Assembly: GCF_050433125.1 (NCBI RefSeq)
Contig: NZ_JBNPXV010000015.1
Span: forward strand, 1 to 64,000
From: Roseimarinus sediminis
GTDB lineage: Bacteria > Bacteroidota > Bacteroidia > Bacteroidales > Prolixibacteraceae
Direction of reading: 5' to 3'
Length of the DNA stretch: 64,000 bases
Position 1 is the stretch's first letter; each line of letters begins with the position of its first letter. The notes beneath the pieces are model-generated. The model saw only the letters and a program-made list of their open reading frames with translations. It had not been told where the DNA came from and did no database searches. Below are positions 35,295-43,860 of this stretch, piece by piece. A program made the translations under genes and the position numbers.

Positions 35295-37769
35295 ATGAAA
35301 CCAATCGTAATGAATAGAATTAAAATAAAAGTTATTATATCAGCTGTTGCATCTTTTATGCTTCTTTCAGCAGCGCTGTCTCTGCCCTTTGTTTCGTGCA
35401 GGAATTCTGCATCAGAAGGCAAAAATTCGGAAGTTAAGACCATCGAGTCGGTTTCGTTCACTTCGGTTGAATTAAGCGACAATTTCTGGGCTCCCAGAAT
35501 TAAAACCAATCATGAGGTAACCATCCCCATTGCCATTGAGCAGTCTGAAATTTCAGGACGCATTAAAAATTTCGATATTGCCGCTGGTTTGGAATCAGGG
35601 CAATTTTGTTCTGAACTACCCTTCGACGATTCAGATATTTATAAAATTATTGAAGCCGCCAGCTATTCAATGCAAACCCGCCCCGATGAACAGATGGATG
35701 CGGTGATTGATTCACTGATTTCTAAAATTCAACTGGCACAGGAAGCAGATGGATACCTTTATACCAATTTGACCATTGCCCAAAAAAATAATGACGAAGC
35801 ACACCCCTGGGTTGGAGAAGGCAGGTGGGACAAAGTACATGAACTTAGCCACGAACTTTATAATCTGGGACATCTGTTCGAAGCCGCTGTAGCGCACTAT
35901 CAGTCAGCCGGAAAGAGAAATTTTCTCGATGTTGCAATTAAAGCCGCCGACATGATCGACCGTGAATTTGGATGGGGTAAACGCGAGAATTTTCCCGGGC
36001 ACCAGGAAGTGGAACTGGGACTCATCAAGTTGTATCATGTTACAGGAGAAAAACGCTACCTCGATCTGGCCAAATTTTTCCTCGACGTGCGTGGTAAAGT
36101 ACCGGGCGGGAATGAATACAACCAGTCGCACCTGCCCGTAGTAGATCAAAGCGAAGCAGTTGGTCATGCCGTCAGGGCTACCTACATGTACTCAGCCATG
36201 GCCGACATCGCTGCTATTTTGAAGGATGAATCATACAACCATGCCAATCGTGCCATCTGGAACGACATTGTGGGGACCAAAATTTATGTAACCGGTGGAA
36301 TTGGTGCTTCAGGCGGAAACGAAGGTTTTAACGGGCCTTACAACCTGCCCAACATGTCGGCCTATTGCGAAACCTGTGCCTCGGTAGGTATGATCATGTG
36401 GAACCACCGCTTGTTTCTGGCTGATGGCGATGCCAAATATTACGACGTGCTTGAACGAACGCTTTATAATGCCTTCCTTTCGGGCGTATCGCTTAGTGGC
36501 GACCGCTTTTTTTATCCCAATGTGTTGGAATCGATGGGGCAGCACAAACGCGGTAAGTGGTTTGGTTGCGCCTGTTGTCCGCCCAACGTGGCACGGCTCT
36601 TACCTTCGTTGCCCGGGTACCTGTATGCCAAATCGGAAAATTCGGTTTACGTAAACCTGTTTGCCGATAACCATGCAAAGTTTGATTTCAAGGGTCAGCA
36701 GGTCGAATTGATCCAGAAAACGCAATATCCCTGGAAGGGCGAAGTTGAAATTCAGGTAAGTCCTGAAAAGAAGGACCAATTCAGCCTGAGGGTGCGTATA
36801 CCCGGATGGGCCGAAGAAAGTGCAATTCCTGAAAACCTCTATACATTCAGCAATACCGCATCAGAGAAAGTGAAGATCAAAGTAAATGGAAGGAAAATCA
36901 GGGCAAAGCGCGATAAAGGATATGCAGTAATCACCAGGAAGTGGAGTAAAGGCGATGTGGTAAAAATTGCTTTTCCAATGGAAGTGCGTTATGTTAAAGC
37001 CGATAAAAGGGTGGAAGCCGATATCGAGCGCATGGCCTTGCAGCGTGGCCCCATTGTTTTCTGCGCCGAATGGCCCGACAATAATGATGGAAACGTGCTT
37101 AGCCTGATGTTCGACAAAGTACCTGAAACAACAACTTCGTTTAATCCTGAATTGCTTAACGGGGTTGAGGTCATTCAAACTTCGGCCAGAGAAGTAGCGC
37201 GGAACATCGATTCTACCTTTAATTATTCAGAAGCTGTTCCGGTAACCCTTATTCCTTATTACTCATGGAACAACCGAGGGCCGGGCGAAATGATGGTGTG
37301 GTTGCCCGTCAGCGAGAAAAGCGTTTATCCGCAACCTGCACCAACCATAGCCAACAAAAGTACGGTTTCGGCCAGTGTGCCGTCGCCTGCGCTCAAAGTA
37401 GCCCTCACCGACCAGTACGAGCCGTTGCACGCCAACGACCATACGCGCCCATATTATCACTGGTGGCCTAAAAACAACTCGTGGGAATGGGTTCAGTACA
37501 ATTTTGAAAAAGAAGAGACCATTTCTTCATCAAAGGTTTATTGGTTCGACGATGGCCCATGGGGCGGTTGCCGCATTCCGGCTGCCTGGGAGCTTGAATA
37601 CCTTTCGGGGGGAGAATGGCTTCCTGTAAAAGCTGGTTCGGCATATAAAGTCAGGAAAAATGCCTGGGATGAAATTCATTTTGAGCCGGTGGTGACCAGT
37701 GCCATTCGTATGAAGGTGAAATTGCCCGAATCGCATTCAACCGGCATTCATGAATGGATTGTTCAGTAA
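35295..37769 (+). CDS. GH127-family beta-L-arabinofuranosidase, lipoprotein
   Basis: This lipoprotein of about 824 residues has lipobox FVSC. The GH127 catalytic domain (about 45-640) has E359 and C361 in YCETCASVGMIMWNHR and the CC pair C427-C428 in WFGCACCPPNVARLL, the zinc-cysteine catalytic set. The C-terminal 90 residues form a discoidin-like module (WVQYNFEKEETISSSKVYWF). It is closely similar in layout to the 43861 gene, so the two are paralogues. The start was placed at ATG 35295, right after the GH43 stop; ATG 35310 is possible and gives a shorter signal peptide. A terminator follows at 37795. Confidence 0.88.
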   Translation: MKPIVMNRIKIKVIISAVASFMLLSAALSLPFVSCRNSASEGKNSEVKTIESVSFTSVELSDNFWAPRIKTNHEVTIPIAIEQSEISGRIKNFDIAAGLESGQFCSELPFDDSDIYKIIEAASYSMQTRPDEQMDAVIDSLISKIQLAQEADGYLYTNLTIAQKNNDEAHPWVGEGRWDKVHELSHELYNLGHLFEAAVAHYQSAGKRNFLDVAIKAADMIDREFGWGKRENFPGHQEVELGLIKLYHVTGEKRYLDLAKFFLDVRGKVPGGNEYNQSHLPVVDQSEAVGHAVRATYMYSAMADIAAILKDESYNHANRAIWNDIVGTKIYVTGGIGASGGNEGFNGPYNLPNMSAYCETCASVGMIMWNHRLFLADGDAKYYDVLERTLYNAFLSGVSLSGDRFFYPNVLESMGQHKRGKWFGCACCPPNVARLLPSLPGYLYAKSENSVYVNLFADNHAKFDFKGQQVELIQKTQYPWKGEVEIQVSPEKKDQFSLRVRIPGWAEESAIPENLYTFSNTASEKVKIKVNGRKIRAKRDKGYAVITRKWSKGDVVKIAFPMEVRYVKADKRVEADIERMALQRGPIVFCAEWPDNNDGNVLSLMFDKVPETTTSFNPELLNGVEVIQTSAREVARNIDSTFNYSEAVPVTLIPYYSWNNRGPGEMMVWLPVSEKSVYPQPAPTIANKSTVSASVPSPALKVALTDQYEPLHANDHTRPYYHWWPKNNSWEWVQYNFEKEETISSSKVYWFDDGPWGGCRIPAAWELEYLSGGEWLPVKAGSAYKVRKNAWDEIHFEPVVTSAIRMKVKLPESHSTGIHEWIVQ

Positions 37770-37794
37770 TATTGTTGATGGATAAAGAGAAGGA

Positions 37795-37828
37795 AAGCTT
37801 TGGTCATATTTTTGGCTGAAGCTTTTTT
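37795..37828 (+). terminator. Terminator after the GH127 gene
   Basis: An 11-bp stem rich in G-T pairs (37795-37805 with 37114-type arm at 37814-37824) is followed by a T run at 37823-37828. It marks the end of the first glycosidase transcript. Confidence 0.65.
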
Positions 37829-38173
37829 GTTTATTTACATTGTTGAAAATACAAGCTCATTTTACCATTATTGCCTGGTGTTTAGGGAACAATATTTTCT
37901 TTTTTTGCTGTTCATTTCATAAATGTTGAATATTATCAAGAATAATAGTGTAAATGATGAAAATAAACAACATTGGGTATGTTCTTACCTTTTTTGAAGT
38001 TGCCGGGCAAAATACTTCCGAAAACTTTATCAATCCTTGAATTTGACTCAATTTATAGATTTGACTCCCTGAATTTATTAAAATACAAGGAGCACTCTCC
38101 CTGAATTTCAGTTAATTTGAGGAATTACAATGTTTTTTGTTAACTTTGATCCTGGTTTTAAAAATATTAGTCT
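37829..38173 (+). promoter_or_regulatory. AT-rich intergenic region with short direct repeats and promoter
   Basis: No gene is visible. Short direct repeats occur: tttgactc twice (about 38043 and 38060) and ccctgaattt twice (about 38067 and 38099). TTTG 38116-38119 and TAACTTTG 38141-38148 (21-nt spacer) form a likely promoter for the ATPase gene. The higher A+T than the flanking glycosidase genes fits an inserted segment. Confidence 0.45.
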
Positions 38174-39310
38174 ATGAATATCAGGAATCTACCCCGATCG
38201 ATGGAGAGAAGTGTTTTGGAAGCACTAAAGCCGGGGCATGTTGTAGGTCTTTTGGGGGCCAGACGGGTTGGAAAAACGTTTTTAATGGAACAGGTTAAGA
38301 CTTACCTGTCCGATAGGAAAATTCTCACCGTACAAGGTGATAATCTTGATGTGGCCGAAATATTATCAAGTAGCCGCCTAAGCTTGCTTGAGCGTTTTGT
38401 AAAGGGTTATGATACATTGTTTATTGACGAAGCGCAAATGATTCCTGATATTGGTGCAAACCTGAAGCTTTTAGTGGATGTGCATCCCGAAATTGTTGTT
38501 TTTGTTACAGGATCATCGGCATTTGACCTTAAAACCAAAACCGGAGAACCATTAACCGGACGGAGCACTTTTTTCAATCTGTATCCATTTGCACAAATGG
38601 AACTAAGCGAAGATTTTTTGAAAGTTAAGGGTACACTTGAACAAAAATTGATTTTCGGCATGTATCCACAAGTATATCTGTCAAATAATGTTGATGAGAA
38701 AATAGATTACCTGGAGAGTATTCGCGAAGGATATTTACTAAAAGATTTGCTTCTGATAGATAATATGAAGAGTGCCCTTTTTGTACTGAACTTGTTGAGG
38801 TTAATTGCTTTTCAGATTGGCAATGAAGTTTCTTTTAGTGAATTAGGGAGGGCATTAAATGCTGATAATAAAACTGTTCAACGTTATCTCGAACTACTGG
38901 AAAAAATGTACGTCATTTTTTCTCTTAACGGTTTTAGTCGTAACCTAAGAAAAGAATATACCAAGTCGCCACGATATTATTTTTGGGATAACGGGATAAG
39001 GAATGCATTGATATCAAATTATAACCAATTTGCTCAACGCGATGATGTAGGAAAATTGTGGGAAAATTATTGCATTTCAGAACGGATGAAACGCAACCAT
39101 TATTCACGTAACCGTGTGAATAGCTATTTCTGGAGAACGTACGATCAAAAGGAAATTGATTATGTAGAAGAAAGTGGTGGCAAGTTGTTTGGATACGAAA
39201 TGAAATGGGGAAAGTCGCGTTCGTCTGGTGAAAAATTATTTTCGGCTACATATGCAAATGCAACAGTTGCGACCATTAACCCCGAAAATCATCTTGATTT
39301 TATACTTTGA
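38174..39310 (+). CDS. AAA ATPase with DUF4143 domain
   Basis: This 378-residue cytoplasmic protein has an AAA_14 domain (residues 15-150) with Walker A LLGARRVGKTFLM and Walker B DTLFIDEAQMI, then a winged-helix-like region (EVSFSELGRALNADNKTVQRYL) and a C-terminal DUF4143 region with a nuclease-like fold (KEIDYVEESGGKLFGYEMKW, the D and E-x-K pattern). These proteins are common in Bacteroidota as sporadic single genes, and their function is unclear. It has its own promoter, is flanked by AT-rich DNA and has no link to carbohydrate use, so it looks like an insertion within the locus. Confidence 0.85.
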   Translation: MNIRNLPRSMERSVLEALKPGHVVGLLGARRVGKTFLMEQVKTYLSDRKILTVQGDNLDVAEILSSSRLSLLERFVKGYDTLFIDEAQMIPDIGANLKLLVDVHPEIVVFVTGSSAFDLKTKTGEPLTGRSTFFNLYPFAQMELSEDFLKVKGTLEQKLIFGMYPQVYLSNNVDEKIDYLESIREGYLLKDLLLIDNMKSALFVLNLLRLIAFQIGNEVSFSELGRALNADNKTVQRYLELLEKMYVIFSLNGFSRNLRKEYTKSPRYYFWDNGIRNALISNYNQFAQRDDVGKLWENYCISERMKRNHYSRNRVNSYFWRTYDQKEIDYVEESGGKLFGYEMKWGKSRSSGEKLFSATYANATVATINPENHLDFIL

Positions 39311-39516
39311 GCTGAAATACTACTGCTACCCTTTCTGTGTTGCTCACAAAAAAGCGTAACCAATTATGTGGGGGCAATGATTATGTTTGCTTGAAAGCAA
39401 AATGCCTCGTTTGAACATTTGTGCAGCAAACAAAAACATACCTCCGATTAATACCTCAGGGAATATATGCTGTTCATCCTGATAAATGAATAGCTTGCAG
39501 GCATCTTTTTAATATA
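39311..39516. other. Intergenic region after the DUF4143 ATPase
   Basis: This 206-bp stretch has no recognised gene, terminator or repeat. Confidence 0.3.
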
Positions 39517-40914
39517 ATGCTTATGTATTTCAACAACAGTTTCAATCGCTTAAAAGCTTTGGTGCCGGCTTTAATGGCACTTTTTTGTGTCAGTTGTGGC
39601 CCTAAGGGGCATCAGTCTGCGGAAGATGTAACTGCTCTCAAAGTGTTATATATTCCCGATACAGTTTACATGGTTCCGGCGGATAACAATTATAGTGCTG
39701 ATACATCGGAATATAGCTATGCCCGCATGAAAGAGAGCCCGAGTTTTGCTTTGTTCTGGGCAAAGGAGTATGGCGATGATCCAATGGCCAACCCTGACAC
39801 CATTAAAAGGTTCAATCCCGATGAATTGCTGGAGGAGAGCGAACGTATCTATAATTATTATGTTGACGAACTGAAATTTGTTGAGAAAGGAAATTCAATA
39901 ACCGACAAGTATAAAATGCTGATTTATATTTTTGGCGGTGATGGGGGAACTGCGTTTGGCGGGGGAGAGGACGATAAAGTTGGCGTATTTTGGGCTCCGG
40001 CCATTCGAATGAACAAGCCCCCCTATGGTGCATTGGCGCACGAAATGGGACATTTGTTTCAGTATTTGTCTGATATCGATAAAGCAATGAACGACACCCT
40101 GGCAAGCGGAAGGGGCGCCGGCAGTTATTCGTTTGTCGAAATGACATCGCAATACATGTTGTGGCAGGTTTATCCCGAATGGATGACCTTCGAAAATTAC
40201 CATCTGGAGGGTTTTATGAAACAAACCCATCTGGCGTTTCTGCATGAAAAGAATATGTACCACTCACCTTATGTCCTTGAATACTGGTCGAACAAGCACG
40301 GAAAAGATTTCATTGGCCGTATTTGGCGTGAAAACCGAAAAGGGGAAGATCCGGTGATGACGTATAAAAGGATTACCGGAATCGATCAGCAGGCTTTTAA
40401 CGACGAAATATTTGATGCTGCCAGTCGGTTCATTACCTGGGACATGGAGCGTGTTGAAAAATTAGCAGGCCGCTATGCGAATCAGCACAGCTGTAAAATG
40501 ATTGATCAGGGCAACGGATGGTACCAGATTGATGAAAGCCGGTGCCCGCAGAATTATGGATACAATGGCATTCGATTGGATGTTCCGTTAGCCGGAACCC
40601 AAATCATGTTTGTATTTAAAGGAATTGCCGGGGCCGAAGGTTACAGGGCTGTAGATGTTGAATCAGCCGGTTGGCGTTATGGCTTTTTAGCTGTTAGTAA
40701 CGATGGGGAACGGTTTTATAGCGAAGCGCTTTCTGAGCCACATGGCGCAGCATCATTTGTTGTGCCCGACGAAACCGCTTATTTGTGGTTTGTTGTAACA
40801 GGTGCCCCAGAGGAACACACCATTCATTTAATTGACGGGAAAGATGAAAACGACGAACAATGGCCATACCGGATCAGGATGGCAGGAACAGCGGTGCATT
40901 ATTCAGCATTGTAA
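39517..40914 (+). CDS. DUF6055-type putative zinc metallopeptidase, lipoprotein
   Basis: This 465-residue lipoprotein has lipobox FCVSCGP. The gluzincin motif H175-E176-x-x-H179 (LAHEMGHLFQYLS) is followed 29 residues later by E208 in SFVEMTSQYMLW, the probable third zinc ligand. The region after it (IWRENRKGEDPVMTYKRIT) and the C-terminal WRYGFLAVSNDG and LWFVVTGAP segments are shared with the 60665 gene. Proteins with this layout carry the name DUF6055; no substrate is known. It may be a peptidase for glycoproteins, as M60-like enzymes are, but this is inference. It lies between the ATPase and the DUF5695 gene. Confidence 0.65.
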   Translation: MLMYFNNSFNRLKALVPALMALFCVSCGPKGHQSAEDVTALKVLYIPDTVYMVPADNNYSADTSEYSYARMKESPSFALFWAKEYGDDPMANPDTIKRFNPDELLEESERIYNYYVDELKFVEKGNSITDKYKMLIYIFGGDGGTAFGGGEDDKVGVFWAPAIRMNKPPYGALAHEMGHLFQYLSDIDKAMNDTLASGRGAGSYSFVEMTSQYMLWQVYPEWMTFENYHLEGFMKQTHLAFLHEKNMYHSPYVLEYWSNKHGKDFIGRIWRENRKGEDPVMTYKRITGIDQQAFNDEIFDAASRFITWDMERVEKLAGRYANQHSCKMIDQGNGWYQIDESRCPQNYGYNGIRLDVPLAGTQIMFVFKGIAGAEGYRAVDVESAGWRYGFLAVSNDGERFYSEALSEPHGAASFVVPDETAYLWFVVTGAPEEHTIHLIDGKDENDEQWPYRIRMAGTAVHYSAL

Positions 40915-41103
40915 TGTAGATTGATCTGCCTAGGCTTTGTTCAATTGTCACTTTTTGTGGTATTTAAGTCTCTATTGCTTCGTGCCGTATTTAAACTGAA
41001 ACCAGGATAGCTATACATACGTGCAGGTTAATTGAACATTCTTTATTATTATTTTGCAGCTTTTTAGGCTTCTTTGCCACATCAAACCTTCGATAAACAT
41101 AGA

Positions 41104-43848
41104 ATGATGAAACAAATGAACGGTCAGATGCTTAAAGCAGCCATTGCTTCTCTTATCTTTTTAATTTTTACAGGAAGTGTGTGTAAGCCATCGCAAGCAC
41201 AAGGACGTGTTAATGATGCACCGGCTACCCTGGGAATCGATGGCGGGTTTACCGACCATCATACACCTACAATCAATTTGAAGCTGGTAAAAGCTTCAGG
41301 TACGGTTGCCGGTTTAGAAACCACTGAAAGTAATTTTGATTATACTCCTTCAGATCGTCTTGAAAACCGTGCAGCCAATGGCTACTATCATTTGGGCGAT
41401 GTGAACCTGCGACTGAAAAAAGATGGTGAAAATGAATGGAAGGATTATTCTACTGCAAGAGAACGACAGCCGGTTGAGGTACTCAATACCGATAATGAAA
41501 ACGTACTTTCTGCTGCCAATCTGGCCAATACACTTCCTGATGATTTTCCGTTGGAATTAGAACGTTTTTGGCAAAAAGAAGGCGACCACCTGGCCTTAAA
41601 ATTCGCTTTGACCAACAATACAGATACACCAATTGAAATAGGCGCTCTGGGCATTCCTCTGATATTCAACAACAACATCGACCGTAAGTCGCTCGACGAG
41701 GCACATACCGAAAACGTGTTTTTCGACCCCTACATCGGGGGCGATGCCGGTTACCTGCAAGTGGCGCGGCTCAATGGCGAAGACGAAGTGCTGCTGGTTC
41801 TGCCGTGGAAAAAATCGCCCTTTGAAGCTTACCGACCACTGCTCGACGATCCAACACGCCGGGGTATAACCTTCGAAGGCTTCCACGAGTGGATGATTCA
41901 TTCAAAAGCTTATGCCGATAATGAGTGGAAAGAATCGGAACAATGGAACGAGCCTACATCGAAAATTCTGGCACCGGGCGAAAGCTATGAAGTAGGACTG
42001 GAGTTTGTGCTGGCGCCCGGAATCAGGAGTATTGAAGAAACCCTGCTGCAACATCAGCGTCCGGTTGCTGTGGGCGTACCGGGCTACATTCTTCCGATGG
42101 ATGTTGATGGCAAGCTTTTTATAAAACACCACAGCGAAGTGAAAAGCATAAGCGTTGAGCCATCAGGAGCATTAAAAGTGAGGGCTGTAAATACTACGCC
42201 AAATGCGTGGACCGAATATGCTGTGAGCGCAAAAAAGTGGGGTCGGGCACGGGTCGATATTGAGTATACCGACGGCAAAAAGCAAAGCATAAACTATAAA
42301 GTTATTAAACCCGAAAGTGAAGTGGTGGCCGACAATGGCAACTTCCTCACCACCGAACAATGGTACGAGAACGACGATGACTTATTTGGCCGCAGCCCGT
42401 CGGTTATTACTTACGATTACGATGTAAAACGAAAAGTGTTGGAAGACTCACGCGCATGGATTTGCGGGCTGAGCGATGAAGGGGGTGCCGGTGCATGGCT
42501 TAATGCCGTTATGAAACAGTTTGTACAGCCCAATCCTGATCAGGTAGAACAGCTTGAGCGTTTTGTTAACAATACTCTGTGGGGCGGCATTCAGTACAGC
42601 GAAGGCGAAAACAAGTATGGCGTGCGCAAAAGCATGTTTTACTACGAACCCGATTCAGTGCCGGCCGGAACATACAGCGACTCGATCAACTACAACACCT
42701 GGGCTGCCTGGTCGAAAAAAGATGCCGAATCGGTTGTGCGTTCGTACAACTATCCGCACGTAGCTGCGGCACACTGGGTAATGTACCGACTGGGGCGCAA
42801 CTACAATGGGCTCGTTAAACAACGTAGCTGGCAGTGGTACCTCGAACATGCCTGCCATACCGCCATGGCCATGGTGGAGCAGGCACCGCATTATGCACAG
42901 TTCGGACAAATGGAAGGAAGCATCTTTTTGTTGGTGTTAAACGATTTGAAAGCCGAAGGAATGGACGAGATGGCCAAGCAACTCGAAACAGCCATGAAAG
43001 TTCGTGCAAGTCATTGGGCTTCGCTCAACTATCCCTTTGGCAGCGAAATGCCCTGGGATTCAACCGGGCAGGAAGAGGTTTACATGTGGTCGCGCTACTT
43101 TGGATTCGACCAAAAAGCGCTGGTTACGCTCAATGCCATACTGGCCTATATGCCAACCGTACCGCACTGGGCTTACAACGGTAATGCCCGCCGTTACTGG
43201 GATTTTCTGTATGGTGGTAAATATTCGCGCATTGAGCGGATGATTCATCATTATGGTTCGGCCTTAAATGCCATTCCGGTTTTGCACGAATACAAGCTAC
43301 AACCCGACGATTTCTATCTGCTGCGTGTAGGCTACGGCGGTATGATGGGCGCTTTGTCGAACATCACTCAGGATGGTTTTGCACCCTGTGCTTCGCATTC
43401 CTTCCCCTCGTCGTTATGGAACGATGGCATTTCGGGCGATTATGGCCCCGGCTATTTTGGCTATGCGGTTAATTCATCGTCGTATTTAATCAAACACGAT
43501 GAGTTTGGCTGGCTGTCGTTTGGTGCAAATAGCAGCGAAAAGAAAGGCCTCGTAAGAATGGAAATCACCAGTGCCTCCAAATCGCGCGTGTTTATTGCTC
43601 CCGAAAAACTTTGGCTTACCCTCGATGCCGGCTCAATTCGTTCACTTAGCTACAATCCCCAAAATGGCGAGGTGCAGGTAACGCTTGAAAAAGGCAACTC
43701 GTTTACGCCGAAAGCCTTTGTTCATGTTGAAAATTTTGGCAGTGATGCTACGAACTTTGAGGTGAAGAACTTAACCATAAACGAACGTGGTGCTTACGAG
43801 GCCGAACTGGATGATAAGCCGGTAACATTCACAATTACAAGAAAATAA
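41104..43848 (+). CDS. DUF5695 family secreted protein
   Basis: This protein of about 914 residues has a signal peptide (IASLIFLIFTGSVCKPSQAQ). An N-terminal beta-sandwich (about 40-330; GDHLALKFALTNNTDTPIEI) is followed by a helical domain like an (alpha/alpha) toroid (about 380-790; AAHWVMYRLGRNYNGLV, FGQMEGSIFLLVLNDL, WDSTGQEEVYMWSRYFGF) and a final beta domain. This is the organisation of several glycoside hydrolase and lyase families, and DUF5695 members occur in plant-glycan loci, so a glycan-active enzyme is likely but undemonstrated. The start was set at ATG 41104; an in-frame ATG at 41074 would add ten residues before the signal. Confidence 0.6.
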   Translation: MMKQMNGQMLKAAIASLIFLIFTGSVCKPSQAQGRVNDAPATLGIDGGFTDHHTPTINLKLVKASGTVAGLETTESNFDYTPSDRLENRAANGYYHLGDVNLRLKKDGENEWKDYSTARERQPVEVLNTDNENVLSAANLANTLPDDFPLELERFWQKEGDHLALKFALTNNTDTPIEIGALGIPLIFNNNIDRKSLDEAHTENVFFDPYIGGDAGYLQVARLNGEDEVLLVLPWKKSPFEAYRPLLDDPTRRGITFEGFHEWMIHSKAYADNEWKESEQWNEPTSKILAPGESYEVGLEFVLAPGIRSIEETLLQHQRPVAVGVPGYILPMDVDGKLFIKHHSEVKSISVEPSGALKVRAVNTTPNAWTEYAVSAKKWGRARVDIEYTDGKKQSINYKVIKPESEVVADNGNFLTTEQWYENDDDLFGRSPSVITYDYDVKRKVLEDSRAWICGLSDEGGAGAWLNAVMKQFVQPNPDQVEQLERFVNNTLWGGIQYSEGENKYGVRKSMFYYEPDSVPAGTYSDSINYNTWAAWSKKDAESVVRSYNYPHVAAAHWVMYRLGRNYNGLVKQRSWQWYLEHACHTAMAMVEQAPHYAQFGQMEGSIFLLVLNDLKAEGMDEMAKQLETAMKVRASHWASLNYPFGSEMPWDSTGQEEVYMWSRYFGFDQKALVTLNAILAYMPTVPHWAYNGNARRYWDFLYGGKYSRIERMIHHYGSALNAIPVLHEYKLQPDDFYLLRVGYGGMMGALSNITQDGFAPCASHSFPSSLWNDGISGDYGPGYFGYAVNSSSYLIKHDEFGWLSFGANSSEKKGLVRMEITSASKSRVFIAPEKLWLTLDAGSIRSLSYNPQNGEVQVTLEKGNSFTPKAFVHVENFGSDATNFEVKNLTINERGAYEAELDDKPVTFTITRK

Positions 43849-43860
43849 ATCAGAAAAGAG

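Noticed and set aside
37829..39516. Insertion sequence around the DUF4143 ATPase
   Set aside because: No transposase, terminal inverted repeats or clear target-site duplication could be found by eye.
42834..43184. Second-frame ORFs inside the DUF5695 gene
   Set aside because: Overlapping frames in a long conserved gene without their own start signals.
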